The notes: a model not told the origin generated them from the sequence alone. 64,000 nucleotides of DNA from Kineosphaera limosa NBRC 100340 (GCF_000298215.1 NZ_BAHD01000005.1:1-64000), one strand, 5' to 3'. Counted from the first letter of the stretch, positions 1 to 10,074 are shown. Made by a program: numbers and translations.

Positions 1-222
1 CCCAACGCCGGGCCGGTCGAGGCAAGCGCCGCCGGCGCCCTCGGCATCCGACTGGGCGGCGTCAACCGCTACGAGGGCCACGTCGAGGATCGTGGCGAAC
101 TCGGCGACGGACGCCCCGCCACCGTCTCCGACCTGCCCCGGGTCGCCCGGCTGTCCCGCATCGTCGGGGCCGCCGCGCTGGCCGCGAGCGTCGTGGTGGC
201 CCTGGGCGGCCGGCGTGGCTGA
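1..222 (+). CDS. cobD: Adenosylcobinamide-phosphate synthase CobD/CbiB, C-terminal part
   Basis: The window opens inside this gene; 73 C-terminal residues are visible, beginning PNAGPVEASAAGALGIRLGG and ending VVALGGRRG. The block PNAGPVEA-x-AGALG-x-RLGG, followed by a DGRPAT-x-SDLPRVARLSR segment and a final hydrophobic helix, is characteristic of CobD/CbiB, the membrane enzyme that joins adenosylcobyric acid to aminopropanol (phosphate) late in cobalamin synthesis. The stop overlaps the start of cobQ, so the two are translationally coupled in a cobalamin operon that continues to the left of the window. Confidence 0.85.
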   Translation, partial: PNAGPVEASAAGALGIRLGGVNRYEGHVEDRGELGDGRPATVSDLPRVARLSRIVGAAALAASVVVALGGRRG

Positions 223-1765
223 CCCCACCGTGCCTGTCAGGGAGGGGGCGCGCGGGCTGCTGATCGGCGGCACGACCTCCGACGCGGGCAAGTCGCTGCT
301 GACCGCGGGCGTCTGCCGGTGGCTGCGGCGGATGGGCATCGACGTCGCGCCGTTCAAGGCGCAGAACATGTCGAACAACTCGATGGTGTGCCCCGACGGC
401 ACCGAGATCGGGCGGGCCCAGTGGGTGCAGGCCCTCGCCTGCGGGCTGGTCCCCAGCGCCGAACTCAATCCGGTGCTGCTCAAGCCGGGCACGGACCGGC
501 GCAGCCACGTCATCCTCTCCGGGCGCCCCGCAGGGGAGCTGCGCGCCCGCGAATGGGCCACCGGCCGTAAAGAACTCGCCCGCGAGGCGTTCGCCGCGTT
601 CGAGCGCCTGGCGGCCAAGCACGAGGTTGTCGTCGCCGAGGGAGCCGGCAGCATCGCCGAGGTCAACCTGCGCGAGGGCGACTACACGAACCTCGGGCTG
701 GCGCGTGCCGTCGGCCTACCGGTCGTTGTCGTCGGTGACATCGACCGCGGGGGAGTGCTCGCCGCGATGTACGGCTCGTGGGCGCTCCTTGACGACGCCG
801 ACCGCGGGCACCTGAAGGGCTGGATCGTCAATAAGTTCCGCGGTGACGTCGATCTGCTGCGGCCTGGGCTGGAGGTCGTCGAATCCCGCACAGGTCTCCC
901 GGTGTTCGGCGTCATGCCGTACCTGCGCGACGTGTGGCTCGACGGCGAGGACGCCCTGACCCTCGGCGCGTGGCAGGCCCGCGGAGCCGGCGCTGCGAGC
1001 GCGACCGAGGGAGAGGCGAGCGGTCCCGGAGAGGGAGCGAGCGCCCTCCGGGTCGCGGTCGTCGCGTTCCCCCGGCTCAGTAATGCGACGGACATCGACG
1101 CCCTGGCCGCCGAGCCGGGCGTACCCGTCGACCTCGTGGACCGACCCGAACACCTCGCCGGAGCCGACCTCATCGTGCTCCCCGGCAGCCGCGCCACCCT
1201 CTCCGACCTGGGCTGGCTGCGCGAGCGCGGACTGGCCGAGGCCGTGACCGCGGCCGCCGGGAGGGGAGTGCCGGTATTGGGGGTGTGCGGCGGATACCAG
1301 ATGCTCGCCGAACGCATCGTCGACAAGGCCGCTGTCGAATCCCGAACCCCCACACAGGCACCCGGGCTCGGCCTTCTCCCGATCGAGGTTGTCTTCGAAG
1401 CCGACAAGCACACCCGAGTCGTCACCGGCGAGTGGCGCGGGCACCCGGTGGAGTCATACGAGATCCACCACGGCGTCGTCCATCGATCGCACACTGAAGT
1501 GGGCAATAGCGGGTCGGAGATCGTGCCGTTCCTCGACGGCTGGCAACGCGACACCGTCTTCGGCACCACCTGGCACGGCGCCTTCGAGAACGACGCCTTC
1601 CGCCGCGCCTACCTCACCGAGATCGCGAACCGCACCGGCCGTTCGTGGACCGCCACGAGCGCCCCCGGCTTCCGCGCCCAACGAGAGCAGATGCTCGAGC
1701 GTCTAGCCGACGCGGTCGCCGAACACCTCGACACCGACGCTCTGCTCCGCCTCCTGCGCCTCTGA
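215..1765 (+). CDS. cobQ: Cobyric acid synthase (glutamine-dependent amidase)
   Basis: CobQ amidates four carboxylates of adenosylcobyrinic a,c-diamide using ATP and glutamine. About 516 aa, near the usual 480-510. The N-terminal P-loop-like GGTTSDAGKS (around residues 18-27) and the QNMSNNS block are typical. A class I glutamine amidotransferase domain is C-terminal, with the catalytic Cys near residue 358 in LGVCGGYQM and the His in TTWHGAFEND. The start is set at GTG 215, which overlaps the cobD stop and has GGGCGG upstream; GTG 230 is a weaker alternative. A low-complexity linker rich in Gly, Ala, Ser and Glu lies near residues 260-280, between the two domains. Confidence 0.93.
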   Translation: MADPTVPVREGARGLLIGGTTSDAGKSLLTAGVCRWLRRMGIDVAPFKAQNMSNNSMVCPDGTEIGRAQWVQALACGLVPSAELNPVLLKPGTDRRSHVILSGRPAGELRAREWATGRKELAREAFAAFERLAAKHEVVVAEGAGSIAEVNLREGDYTNLGLARAVGLPVVVVGDIDRGGVLAAMYGSWALLDDADRGHLKGWIVNKFRGDVDLLRPGLEVVESRTGLPVFGVMPYLRDVWLDGEDALTLGAWQARGAGAASATEGEASGPGEGASALRVAVVAFPRLSNATDIDALAAEPGVPVDLVDRPEHLAGADLIVLPGSRATLSDLGWLRERGLAEAVTAAAGRGVPVLGVCGGYQMLAERIVDKAAVESRTPTQAPGLGLLPIEVVFEADKHTRVVTGEWRGHPVESYEIHHGVVHRSHTEVGNSGSEIVPFLDGWQRDTVFGTTWHGAFENDAFRRAYLTEIANRTGRSWTATSAPGFRAQREQMLERLADAVAEHLDTDALLRLLRL

Positions 1766-1802
1766 GGTCCGGCCGACCCTGTGCCCTCGCCGACAGGCAG
1801 AT

Positions 1803-2450
1803 TCAGACGCCGAAGGTGGCGTTGCGCAGGGCCTCGACCGCCTCGGCCTCGCCTTCAACGTCGACCTGGGCGACGGCTGCGCGGCCGAAGCCGTAGAGGA
1901 TCAACTCGCTGGGCTCGCCGCGCAGGACGACGGTGCCGAGCTTCGTCGGGCCCTTGACTGCGCGCCGGCCGTGCTCGGGCGTGACCAGAACGATGCCGAC
2001 GGGGGAGCGGCGGAAGAGCAGCTGACCCATCTGGCCCAACCGCGACCACAGGGCCTCCTGCTCGCTGTGGTCGAGGGCGCGGCGCTGCTCCGGCGTCCAG
2101 TCGGGGGCGGCGCGCAGCAGGTCCTCGTGGTGCACGTAGAACTCCAGCAGGTTCACCGCGTCGTCGACGCCCGGCAACCGGGAGGGGGACCAGCCGGGCG
2201 GGCCCTCGCGCACCATCTCCACGAGCCCCTCCCACGCGCCCTCGGCGTAGCCATCCTGCACGCGCTGAGTGTGCGCCGCCAGCGGCGGCACGAAGGCGCC
2301 GGCCACCGCATCGGGGCGGCGCTCGCGCAGCACGATGTGCGCTGCGAGGTCGCGGCTGCGCCAGCCCTCGCACAGCGTCGGCGCATCCGGCCCTAGGCGC
2401 GTCAGGGTCGAGCTGAGGGCTTGTCGTTCGAGCTGGGCAAGTCCGGTCAT
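1803..2450 (-). CDS. TIGR03085-type DinB-like metal-binding protein
   Basis: 215 aa. The N-terminal block with [20 protein letters not shown], then a conserved [16 protein letters not shown] segment, matches the actinobacterial TIGR03085 family, related to mycothiol-dependent maleylpyruvate isomerases and DinB four-helix metal-binding proteins. The His residues in AAHIV and VHHED are the expected metal ligands. Its substrate is unknown; a thiol-dependent role is inferred only from family context. The start is set at ATG 2450, giving [12 protein letters not shown] as in relatives; an in-frame ATG at 2459 would add three residues. It is convergent with cobQ and divergent from hisI. Confidence 0.8.
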   Translation of the reverse strand: MTGLAQLERQALSSTLTRLGPDAPTLCEGWRSRDLAAHIVLRERRPDAVAGAFVPPLAAHTQRVQDGYAEGAWEGLVEMVREGPPGWSPSRLPGVDDAVNLLEFYVHHEDLLRAAPDWTPEQRRALDHSEQEALWSRLGQMGQLLFRRSPVGIVLVTPEHGRRAVKGPTKLGTVVLRGEPSELILYGFGRAAVAQVDVEGEAEAVEALRNATFGV

Positions 2451-2547
2451 GGGGCCCATCCTGTCAGCCGCCGCTCGACCTCGCCCGCAGCGGCAACGCC
2501 ACCCCGGCCTGCTGGGGCAGGCGGGTCGGTGTTGGCAGAATGGCCCG

Positions 2548-2949
2548 GTGACTACCTCATCCCCTCTGGAGCCGGACGTCGCGGCGCGCCTCAAGCGCGA
2601 CGGCGACGGGCTGGTGGCCGCCGTCGTGCAAGACGAGGCGACGCGCGATGTGCTGATGGTCGGCTGGATGGATGACGAGGCCCTGCACCGCACGCTGACC
2701 AGCGGTCGGGTCACGTTCTGGTCGCGCAGCCGGGGGGAGTACTGGCGCAAGGGCGACACCAGCGGCCACGCGCAGTACGTGCGCTCCGTGCGCCTGGACT
2801 GCGACGGCGACGCCCTGCTCGTGCGCGTCGACCAGATCGGCGCCGCCTGCCACACCGGGGCCTGGTCCTGCTTCGCCACCGAGCTGCCGGCGGTGCAGCT
2901 ACCCGCCGACCAGCGTTCCGCCCGCCAGGCCCCCGAGGCGAGGTCATGA
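2548..2949 (+). CDS. hisI: Phosphoribosyl-AMP cyclohydrolase
   Basis: 133 aa. HisI opens the adenine ring of phosphoribosyl-AMP in histidine biosynthesis. Visible family marks are [31 protein letters not shown] and the metal-binding [10 protein letters not shown]...[12 protein letters not shown] with its conserved Cys and His residues. This is the single-domain form without the HisE pyrophosphatase domain. The start GTG 2548 sits a few bases after a -10-like AGAAT within GGCAGAATGG, suggesting a leaderless or nearly leaderless transcript. The stop overlaps the trpE start by 4 nt, coupling histidine and tryptophan genes. Confidence 0.93.
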   Translation: MTTSSPLEPDVAARLKRDGDGLVAAVVQDEATRDVLMVGWMDDEALHRTLTSGRVTFWSRSRGEYWRKGDTSGHAQYVRSVRLDCDGDALLVRVDQIGAACHTGAWSCFATELPAVQLPADQRSARQAPEARS

Positions 2950-4478
2950 CCGGCCCCGACAGCCTGCGCTACGGCCAGACGTGGCCCGACCTCGACGGCT
3001 TCCGCGAGCTGGCGCAGGGGCGTCGCGTCATCCCGGTCATGCGCCGCCTGCTGGCCGACGCCGAGACCCCCGTCGGCGTCTACCGAAAGCTCGCCCGCAA
3101 CCTGCCCGGCACCTTCCTGCTGGAGTCGGCCGAGCACGGCGGGGTGTGGTCGCGCTACTCGATCATCGGCGCCGCCAGCCGCGCCGTGCTCACCGAACGC
3201 GACGGTGAGGCGGTCTGGTTCGGCGACCCGCCGGCCGGCATCCCCACGCGGGGCAACCCGGTCGAGGTGCTGCGCGATGCCATCGCGACCCTGGCCACCG
3301 AGCCGATCCCCGGGCTGCCGCCGCTGACCGGCGGCATGGTCGGCTTCATCGGCTACGACGCCGTGCGGCGCTGGGAGAAGGTACCGACGACCGCCCCCGA
3401 CGAGCTGCGGCTGCCGGAGCTGGCGATGATGCTGGCCACCGACGTCGCCGTGCTCGACCACGCCGACGGGTCGCTGCTGCTCGTGGCCAACGCCGTGAAC
3501 TTCGACGACACGGACGAGCGCGTAGACGACGCCTGGGCCGACGCCGTGGCCCGCCTCGACCGCATGACCGCCCAGCTCGCCGAGCCCGCCGACAGCACCG
3601 TCGCCGTGCTCGATCCCGTCGACATCCAGCCGCGCAGCAACGAGACCCGCGAGCACTACGAGCAGCTGGTCGAAGAGGGTAAGGAGGCGATCCGCGCCGG
3701 CGAGGTCTTCCAGGTCGTGCTGTCGCAGCGCTTCTCGATGCCGTGCACCGCCGACGCGCTCGATGTCTACCGGGCGTTGCGGACCGCCAACCCCAGCCCC
3801 TACATGTACCTGGTGCGGTTGACGACCCCGGACGGGCGGCCGTTCGAGATCGTCGGCTCCAGCCCGGAGGCGCTCGTCAAGGTCGAGGGCAGCAAGGTCA
3901 TCACCCACCCGATCGCCGGCTCGCGGCCGCGCGGGGCCACCCCCGAAGACGACGTGCTCTACGCCAAAGATCTCTTCGAGGACCCCAAGGAGCGCTCCGA
4001 GCACGTGATGCTCGTCGACCTGTCCCGCAACGACCTGCAGCGAGTCTGCGAGCCCGGGTCGGTGGAGGTCGTCGACCTCATGAGCGTGCACCGGTACAGC
4101 CATGTCATGCACCTGGAATCGACGGTCGTCGGGCGCCTCGCCCCCGGCCGCACCGCCTACGACGTGCTGGCCGCGACGTTCCCCGCCGGCACCCTCTCCG
4201 GGGCGCCCAAGCCGCGCGCCCTGCAGCTGATCGAGGAGATGGAGGCGAGTCGTCGCGGCGTCTACGGCGGAGTCATCGGCTATCTCGACGTGCACGGCGA
4301 CCTCGACATGGCCATCGCGATCCGCACGGCCGTGCTGCTCGACGGTGTCGCGCACGTGCAGGCCGGAGCCGGAATCGTCGCCGACTCGGTGCCCGCCACT
4401 GAGTACGAGGAGACGGTGAACAAGGCCGCCGCGGTCGTCCGCGCCGTCGCCGCGGCCTCGGGTCTGCGGGCGCCGTGA
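2946..4478 (+). CDS. trpE: Anthranilate synthase component I
   Basis: 510 aa, the usual length. TrpE converts chorismate to anthranilate with ammonia from TrpG, which is not encoded in this window. The N-terminal [18 protein letters not shown] contains the LLES element associated with tryptophan feedback inhibition. The C-terminal chorismate-binding domain is marked by [22 protein letters not shown] and [18 protein letters not shown] 2946 overlaps the hisI stop and the gene's own stop overlaps the next start, so it lies inside a tightly coupled operon. Confidence 0.95.
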   Translation: MTGPDSLRYGQTWPDLDGFRELAQGRRVIPVMRRLLADAETPVGVYRKLARNLPGTFLLESAEHGGVWSRYSIIGAASRAVLTERDGEAVWFGDPPAGIPTRGNPVEVLRDAIATLATEPIPGLPPLTGGMVGFIGYDAVRRWEKVPTTAPDELRLPELAMMLATDVAVLDHADGSLLLVANAVNFDDTDERVDDAWADAVARLDRMTAQLAEPADSTVAVLDPVDIQPRSNETREHYEQLVEEGKEAIRAGEVFQVVLSQRFSMPCTADALDVYRALRTANPSPYMYLVRLTTPDGRPFEIVGSSPEALVKVEGSKVITHPIAGSRPRGATPEDDVLYAKDLFEDPKERSEHVMLVDLSRNDLQRVCEPGSVEVVDLMSVHRYSHVMHLESTVVGRLAPGRTAYDVLAATFPAGTLSGAPKPRALQLIEEMEASRRGVYGGVIGYLDVHGDLDMAIAIRTAVLLDGVAHVQAGAGIVADSVPATEYEETVNKAAAVVRAVAAASGLRAP

Positions 4479-5221
4479 CGCAGCCCCAGCCCTCCTCGCA
4501 GCCTGCCGCGCGACGGCGGACCGCACCCGGAACCGCCCGGAGCCGGGGTGTGGCGCTGGCCGCCGGCTTCGGCGGCGGGGCGCTGCTGGCCGTCGCCGCG
4601 TTGCCGACGTGGGTCGCCGGTGCCGTCGACGATCCGGTGCTCGGTCACCACGTCGCCTCGGGGACCGGCAGCACCCTCGCGCCGGCGGCGGTCGGACTCG
4701 GGCTGGTGTGTCTGGCGGCAGTGGTTGTCGCGGCGATTTCCGGGAGGATCGTGCGGCTCGTCGCGGGAGCGCTGATCGTCGCCGGAGCCGGGGCCGCCGC
4801 GATCGCGACCGCGCGGGTCCTTGCCGATCCCGCTTCCGCCCTGGCCGGCACCGTCGGCGGCACGCTGGGACGGTCCGGCGCCGCGCCCGTCACCGACGCC
4901 GCCCTCACGCCCTGGCCGGTGCTCGCCTTCGGGGGGGCGTTCGTGGCCGTGCTGGGCGGCCTGCTCATCCTCGTGCGGGGCGGCTCCTGGAACAACGGGG
5001 CCGGCTCCCGGTACGAGAATCCCGCGAGCGCCACCGGCGCGAGCTCGGGTGCGGCCCCCACCGCGGCGTCGAACACCGCACCCGATGGCCAGGGCGACCC
5101 TGGTAGCCAAGGCGACTCCGACGGCCGAGACACGCCGGCCGCGCCTGAGCGCCCGGTGTGCCCGGTGCCGCAACCCCGCCGCGCGCCCGCAGCAAGGCCG
5201 TCGACGACTGGGACCGCTTGA
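4475..5221 (+). CDS. Trp biosynthesis-associated membrane protein (TIGR02234 type)
   Basis: 248 aa, with about four hydrophobic segments: one near residues 25-45, one around GLGLVCLAAVVVAAISG, one around LVAGALIVAGAGAAAIATA and one around WPVLAFGGAFVAVLGGLLI. The C-terminal 70 residues are low-complexity Ala/Pro/Ser/Gly. Position directly after trpE and this membrane layout match the actinobacterial family TIGR02234, of unknown function, habitually found in trp operons. GTG 4475 overlaps the trpE stop by 4 nt. Confidence 0.8.
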   Translation: MTQPQPSSQPAARRRTAPGTARSRGVALAAGFGGGALLAVAALPTWVAGAVDDPVLGHHVASGTGSTLAPAAVGLGLVCLAAVVVAAISGRIVRLVAGALIVAGAGAAAIATARVLADPASALAGTVGGTLGRSGAAPVTDAALTPWPVLAFGGAFVAVLGGLLILVRGGSWNNGAGSRYENPASATGASSGAAPTAASNTAPDGQGDPGSQGDSDGRDTPAAPERPVCPVPQPRRAPAARPSTTGTA

Positions 5222-5389
5222 GCCGCGGCGACGACCCCACCGCCTGAGCGGCTACCGAAACGGCTCGCCGCCCGCTCGGGTGCAGCGGAGCTGCGGGTCG
5301 GGACCCTAAGCGGACACCCAACCTGGCAGAATGGGCGGCGATCACCGCCGCATTTCGCGCTCCGCCGCGCCGACGAGGAGTCCTCAGAC

Positions 5390-5659
5390 ATGGCCGAATC
5401 CGCCGAGAACACCCGTACGCCCGCCCACGCCGCGCCGGTCGACCCACACGCCGACTCGCACGGGCACAGCACCGCCGCCTGGACCGGCGTGCTCATCATG
5501 ATCGTCGCGTCCGCGCTGATCAGCCTGGGCATGGTCCTAGGCATCCACGTGCTGTGGATCGTCGGCACCCTGGCCTTCATCGGCGGCGTCGTGGCCTGGA
5601 TCGTCATGAACAAGGCCGGCTACGGCGACGGCGGCCCCAAGAACACGATGGGTCACTGA
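5390..5659 (+). CDS. HGxxPAAW-family small membrane protein
   Basis: 89 aa. After a hydrophilic His/Pro-rich N terminus it has the motif HGHSTAAW, a variant of HGxxPAAW with Thr in place of the usual Pro, then two hydrophobic helices (TGVLIMIVASALISLGMVLG and VLWIVGTLAFIGGVVAWIV). Small proteins of this kind are common beside actinobacterial trp genes; function unknown. A Shine-Dalgarno GAGGAG lies about 10 nt before the ATG. A strong terminator follows. Confidence 0.8.
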   Translation: MAESAENTRTPAHAAPVDPHADSHGHSTAAWTGVLIMIVASALISLGMVLGIHVLWIVGTLAFIGGVVAWIVMNKAGYGDGGPKNTMGH

Positions 5660-5687
5660 CCCGCAAAGGCAGAGGCCGCAAAGGCAG

Positions 5688-5728
5688 ACAGGTAAGGCCG
5701 GGGCGTCAGCCGCCCCGGCCTTACCTGT
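5688..5728. terminator. Strong hairpin terminator between convergent genes
   Basis: A perfect 18-bp inverted repeat (5688-5705 with 5711-5728) around a 5-nt loop TCAGC. It separates the rightward HGxxPAAW gene from the leftward DUF4190-type gene. There is no long T tract, as usual in high-GC actinobacteria. Symmetry lets it work in both directions. Confidence 0.85.
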
Positions 5729-5764
5729 GCCTGGGTGTCTCGAGGAGAGCGCACCCGGGGGCGC

Positions 5765-6763
5765 TCAGACGGTCCGCGGCAAGTCCGTAGGTGATGCGAG
5801 GCCGGCCGGCAGGCGGTGGCTGACGGTGCCGATGCCACTGCCGTCGCCGATCTGCACGGGCACGCCCTGCTCCTGCGCGATGCGGTCGAGAATCACGTTG
5901 ATGCACGCGTTCGTCAAGCGCTGGTCGGGCAGGTTGTAGCAGCGGGCGAACTCGTCGAGGTGTGGGCGCACGGCCTGGAACGCGATGAGGTAGCCGATGC
6001 CCAGGATCGTGCCGAGCACGACAGCCAGCCCGCCGCAGACGAGCCCGCCGACCGCGATCCCGCGCCCCGCCCGCTTGCCCCGGTTGCGCGCCGAGGCCGA
6101 CATCCGCTTCATCGCGATGATCGCCAACACGCAGGCGAACAGGCCGACGACCACGGGGATCAACGGCATCCAGAACGCGAACAGCGCGAGCATCCCGAAA
6201 ACGAGCGCTGTGATCGCGGTGCCTTTACCCGGGGTGCGAGGCGGCTCGGCGTAGGGGTCGTGACCGTAGCCGTAACCCGCCGGCGCGGGCGGCGGATACC
6301 CCTGCCCGTACCCGCCCTGACCGTACCCGCCCTGGCCGTACCCGCCCTGGCCGTAGGCCTCCTGTTGGTAGCCGCCCTGCCCCGGCGGATAGCCGTGACC
6401 TTGCTGGCCCTGACTTTGTTGCCCGTAGCCCTGCTGCTCGTAGCCCTGTTGCCCGTAGCCGGCCTGGCCGTAGGACTGCTGCGGATAGGCCTGCGTCTGT
6501 TGCCCGCGGCCCGAGTCGGAGTCGGAGCCCGAACTCGGTGGCCGCTGCTGCAGCCGGCGCCCGCCGCCCGAGCCGGGGTCGTCATCGACCCGCATGGGCT
6601 GGGTGGCGTCCCAGGGCACCTGCTGCGCACGGGTGGGGTCGGAGTCGTAGTCGCGCCCGTCGTAGGAGGGGTGCGACGTCGAGGCCCCACCGATCGCCTC
6701 GGTGGCGGCGGGGTCCGACTCCGCGCCGCGGGGTTTGTGCGAATCCTGCGAGCGCTCGCTCAT
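5765..6763 (-). CDS. DUF4190-type membrane protein with Tyr/Gln/Gly-rich N-terminal half
   Basis: 332 aa. Residues about 1-175 are hydrophilic and low complexity, with many copies of YGQQGY and GGYGQ units. The C-terminal half starts at GKGTAITALVFGMLALF, has two hydrophobic helices, an ARNRGKRAGRGIAVGGLVCGG block typical of DUF4190 proteins, a further helix, and an extracytoplasmic tail with two Cys (ARCYNLPDQR and TNACINV). Function unknown; a cell-envelope role is inferred. The start ATG 6763 has GGAGGG about 11 nt upstream. The gene interrupts the trp cluster on the opposite strand. Confidence 0.75.
   Translation of the reverse strand: MSERSQDSHKPRGAESDPAATEAIGGASTSHPSYDGRDYDSDPTRAQQVPWDATQPMRVDDDPGSGGGRRLQQRPPSSGSDSDSGRGQQTQAYPQQSYGQAGYGQQGYEQQGYGQQSQGQQGHGYPPGQGGYQQEAYGQGGYGQGGYGQGGYGQGYPPPAPAGYGYGHDPYAEPPRTPGKGTAITALVFGMLALFAFWMPLIPVVVGLFACVLAIIAMKRMSASARNRGKRAGRGIAVGGLVCGGLAVVLGTILGIGYLIAFQAVRPHLDEFARCYNLPDQRLTNACINVILDRIAQEQGVPVQIGDGSGIGTVSHRLPAGLASPTDLPRTV
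6306..6355. repeat. 15-bp tandem repeat inside the DUF4190-type gene
   Basis: Units of CCGTACCCGCCCTGG (last base A or G) at 6306-6320, 6321-6335 and 6336-6350, then a partial copy. They encode consecutive GGYGQ pentapeptides on the minus strand. The period is a multiple of three, so copy-number change keeps the frame. Confidence 0.85.
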
Positions 6764-6964
6764 GGCGCTGCGTCCCTCCGATGGCTGGGCTGCCCGGCCA
6801 TCGCCCTGCGGTCCGCGCGAAGGGCTGGCTGCTGCTCGTGTCGCCTGCCGCACGGGTCCGCCGGGCGTCGACCGCCGGTCACCGATCAGCCTAACCTCCG
6901 CGCGCGGGGTCGCTCGTGGACGAGCGGATTCGGCGCGGCGAGAGCAGCGGGCTAGCCTGAGGCG

Positions 6965-7789
6965 GTGGCAACCGTTCTCGACGACATCATCGCCGGGGTC
7001 CGAGAGGACCTGCAGGAGCGAGCGCGTCAGGTGAGCCTGGACGCCCTCAAGGAGCGCGCCGGCCGGCTGGACCCCGCCAAGGAGGTCCTTGCTGCCCTGC
7101 GCGGCCGGTCGGCCGGGGTGCGGGTCATCGCCGAGGTCAAGCGCTCGAGCCCCAGCAAGGGGGCGTTGGCGGCGATCGCCGATCCTGCGGCGCTGGCGGC
7201 CGACTACGAGGCCGGTGGTGCCACCGTCGTCTCGGTGCTCACCGAGCAGCGGCGCTTCGGCGGCAGCTTGCAGGATCTCGTCGCGGTGCGCGCCGCGGTC
7301 GACATCCCGATCCTGCGCAAGGACTTCGTCGTCACCCCCTATCAGATCTGGGAGGCCCGCGCCCACGGCGCCGACCTCGTGCTGCTCATCGTCGCGGCCC
7401 TCAACCAGGACGAGCTCGTCTCCTACATCGAGCGCACGCGTTCGTTGGGTATGACGCCGCTGGTCGAGGTGCACGACGAAGCGGAGGCGGAGCGCGCCCT
7501 GGCCGCCGGCGCCGACCTCATCGGGGTCAACAACCGCAACCTCAAGACCCTGGAGGTCGACCGGTCGACGTTCGCGCGGGTGGCCCAAGTGCTGCCCGAG
7601 CACGTCGTGCGGATCGCCGAGTCGGGGGTGCGGGGGCCGCACGACGTGTTGGAGTTCGCGCGCGCCCAGGCCGACGCCGTGCTGGTGGGCGAGTGTCTGG
7701 TGACCGGGGGAGACCCGCGCAGCGCCGTCGCCGACCTCATTGCGGCCGGGGCCCACCCGTCCTCCCGCGCGCAGAGTGCAAAATACTGA
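6965..7789 (+). CDS. trpC: Indole-3-glycerol phosphate synthase
   Basis: 274 aa TIM-barrel enzyme that closes the indole ring from carboxyphenylamino-deoxyribulose phosphate. Motifs: [13 protein letters not shown] (catalytic Lys), [47 protein letters not shown] and [11 protein letters not shown]. Start GTG 6965 follows a -10-like TAGCCT by only a few bases, suggesting a leaderless transcript from its own promoter after the opposite-strand DUF4190-type gene. trpB follows after 53 nt. Confidence 0.95.
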   Translation: MATVLDDIIAGVREDLQERARQVSLDALKERAGRLDPAKEVLAALRGRSAGVRVIAEVKRSSPSKGALAAIADPAALAADYEAGGATVVSVLTEQRRFGGSLQDLVAVRAAVDIPILRKDFVVTPYQIWEARAHGADLVLLIVAALNQDELVSYIERTRSLGMTPLVEVHDEAEAERALAAGADLIGVNNRNLKTLEVDRSTFARVAQVLPEHVVRIAESGVRGPHDVLEFARAQADAVLVGECLVTGGDPRSAVADLIAAGAHPSSRAQSAKY

Positions 7790-7842
7790 CCCAACACCCG
7801 CAGTACCGCGGTTCGCACGATGCAGGAGGCGATGACGCCCGC

Positions 7843-9153
7843 ATGACGTCACAAGCACACCCGCCCGAGACCGGCGTCGAACCCGCAGCGGACATCGGCG
7901 CAGACCACAGCGACCTGAGTCGCAGACTCGGCGAGGGGGCCAGCCCCGGCATCGGCCGGTTCGGCGCATATGGCGGCCGATACGTGCCGGAGGCGCTGGT
8001 CGCGGCCCTCGAGGAGCTCGACGAGGCCCGCCTCAAGGCGGAGGTCGACCCCGACTTCATCGCCGAGCTGACCCGCCTGCAACTGACCTACACCGGGCGC
8101 CCGAGCCTGCTGACCGAGGTGCCGCGGTTCGCCGAACACGCCGGCGGCGCCCGCATCTTCCTCAAACGCGAAGACCTCAACCACACCGGCTCGCACAAGA
8201 TCAACAACGTGCTCGGCCAGGCGCTGCTCACCAAGCGGATGGGCAAGACTAGGGTCATCGCCGAGACCGGCGCCGGTCAGCACGGCGTCGCGACCGCCAC
8301 CGCCGCGGCCCTCATGGGCCTGGAGTGCGTGGTCTACATGGGGGAGCGCGACACCCAGCGCCAGGCCCTCAACGTCGCGCGGATGCGGCTGTTGGGCGCG
8401 CAGGTCGTACCGGTCACGCACGGCTCGCGCACCCTCAAGGACGCGGTCAACGAGGCGATGCGCGACTGGGTCACCAACGTCTCCACCACGCACTACGTGC
8501 TGGGCACGGTGACCGGGCCGCATCCCTTCCCCGAGATGGTCCGCAACTTCCACAAGATCATCGGCGAGGAGGCCCGCGCGCAGCTGCTCGCCGAGGTCGG
8601 CCGGCTGCCCGACGCGGTGTGCGCGTGCGTCGGCGGCGGCTCCAACGCCATGGGCATCTTCCACGCGTTCGTGCCGGACGAGAGCGTGCGCCTGTTCGGT
8701 TTCGAGGCCGGCGGCGAGGGCATCGACTCGGGTAAGCACGCCGCGCGTTTCTCAACCGGCACCCCCGGCGTGCTGCACGGCGCGGCGACCTACCTGCTGC
8801 AGGACGACGACGGCCAGACGATCGAGTCGCACTCGATCTCCGCGGGGCTGGACTACCCCAGCGTGGGGCCCGAGCACGCCTACCTGCACGACACCGGCCG
8901 CGCGCAGTACCGGCCGATCGTCGATGACGAGGCGATGGAGGCCTTCGGGCTGCTGTGTCGCTCCGAGGGCATCATCCCGGCCATCGAGTCCAGCCACGCC
9001 CTAGCGGGCGCGCTGCAGGTCGGCCGCGAGCTGGGCGAGGGCGCAGTCGTTCTCGTCAGCCTCTCGGGGCGCGGCGACAAGGATGTCGACACGGCCGCCC
9101 GCTGGTTCGGGCTGCTGGACGAGGCGGACGCGCAGGCGGGGGACGGATCGTGA
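7843..9153 (+). CDS. trpB: Tryptophan synthase beta chain
   Basis: 436 aa PLP enzyme that condenses indole with L-serine. The PLP lysine lies in [66 protein letters not shown] and [11 protein letters not shown] are all intact. The N-terminal 30 residues are hydrophilic and variable. ATG 7843 is chosen because GGAGG lies upstream and [13 protein letters not shown] follows at the normal distance. A tiny ORF (MQEAMTPA, from 7820) overlaps the leader but has no Trp codons, so it is not an attenuator peptide. Confidence 0.95.
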   Translation: MTSQAHPPETGVEPAADIGADHSDLSRRLGEGASPGIGRFGAYGGRYVPEALVAALEELDEARLKAEVDPDFIAELTRLQLTYTGRPSLLTEVPRFAEHAGGARIFLKREDLNHTGSHKINNVLGQALLTKRMGKTRVIAETGAGQHGVATATAAALMGLECVVYMGERDTQRQALNVARMRLLGAQVVPVTHGSRTLKDAVNEAMRDWVTNVSTTHYVLGTVTGPHPFPEMVRNFHKIIGEEARAQLLAEVGRLPDAVCACVGGGSNAMGIFHAFVPDESVRLFGFEAGGEGIDSGKHAARFSTGTPGVLHGAATYLLQDDDGQTIESHSISAGLDYPSVGPEHAYLHDTGRAQYRPIVDDEAMEAFGLLCRSEGIIPAIESSHALAGALQVGRELGEGAVVLVSLSGRGDKDVDTAARWFGLLDEADAQAGDGS

Positions 9154-10022
9154 GTGACGTGACAGTGCAGGCGACGCAGCGGTCGGCGGACCGGTCGACG
9201 CGGCTGGAGGACGTGCTGGCGGCGACACGCGGGGCGGATCGGGCGGCGCTCATCGCCTACCTGCCAGTCGGTTTTCCGACCGTCGAGCAGTCGCTGGAGG
9301 CGATGGCCGCGGTGGTCGAGGCCGGTGCGGATGTCGTCGAGATCGGCTTTCCCTACAGCGACCCGGTGATGGACGGCCCGGTCATCCAGGCCGCGGCGCA
9401 GCGGGCGCTGACCGAGGGCGTGCGGATCACCGACATCTTCGCCGCGGTGCGCACCGTCACGCAGGCCGGCGGCGCCGCGGTCGTCATGAGCTACTGGAAT
9501 CCGATCCTGCGCTACGGGGTCGACCGCTTCGCCGCCGACCTGGCGGCCGCGGGCGGCAGCGGGGTCATCACCCCCGACCTCATCCCCGACGAGGCCGGCG
9601 AATGGCTGGCGGCGGCCGACAAGCACGACCTGTGCCCGATCTTCCTCGTCGCCCCGAGCAGCACAACCGACCGCATCGCGATGACGACCGGCGCCTGCCG
9701 CGGGTTCGTCTACACGACGGCCCTCATGGGCGTCACGGGCGAGCGCACGAGCGTCGGTGACGAGGCCGCGACGCTCGTCGCGCGCGTCCGCGCGGCGACC
9801 ACGGAGTCGGACCTGCCCGTGTGCGTCGGCCTCGGGGTCTCCACCCGAGCGCAGGCCGCGCAGGTCGCCGCCTTCGCCGACGGCGTCATCGTCGGATCGG
9901 CGCTGGTGCGCGAGTTGGATCCGTCCAGGCCCTTCCCAGAGGCGCTGGCTAGCCTGCGCACGGCGGCGCAGGAACTGCGCGCCGGGGTGGGGCAAGGACG
10001 AGGCGCGGCGTCGCGCAGCTAA
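9150..10022 (+). CDS. trpA: Tryptophan synthase alpha chain
   Basis: 290 aa TIM barrel that cleaves indole-3-glycerol phosphate to indole and G3P. Catalytic Glu is in [18 protein letters not shown] and Asp in [12 protein letters not shown]. The phosphate-binding region [13 protein letters not shown] and [12 protein letters not shown] are intact. GTG 9150 overlaps the trpB stop by 4 nt, coupling the two subunits. Stop TAA at 10020-10022. Confidence 0.95.
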   Translation: MSDVTVQATQRSADRSTRLEDVLAATRGADRAALIAYLPVGFPTVEQSLEAMAAVVEAGADVVEIGFPYSDPVMDGPVIQAAAQRALTEGVRITDIFAAVRTVTQAGGAAVVMSYWNPILRYGVDRFAADLAAAGGSGVITPDLIPDEAGEWLAAADKHDLCPIFLVAPSSTTDRIAMTTGACRGFVYTTALMGVTGERTSVGDEAATLVARVRAATTESDLPVCVGLGVSTRAQAAQVAAFADGVIVGSALVRELDPSRPFPEALASLRTAAQELRAGVGQGRGAASRS

Positions 10023-10052
10023 GGTCGTCTGCGACCCCCAACGATCGAAATC

Positions 10053-10067
10053 CCTTGACAGTCAAGG
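10053..10067. promoter_or_regulatory. Perfect palindrome overlapping the Shine-Dalgarno of the DsbA-like gene
   Basis: CCTTGAC-A-GTCAAGG has 7-bp arms around one base. The right arm includes the start of AAGGAG, the ribosome-binding site of the gene at 10075. A one-base spacer is too tight for a simple RNA hairpin, so if functional it is more likely a protein-binding site. No regulator can be named. Confidence 0.35.
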
Positions 10068-10074
10068 AGTCCCC

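Noticed and set aside
7820-7846. Attenuator leader peptide before trpB
   Set aside because: The tiny frame MQEAMTPA has no Trp codons and no alternative hairpins follow it.
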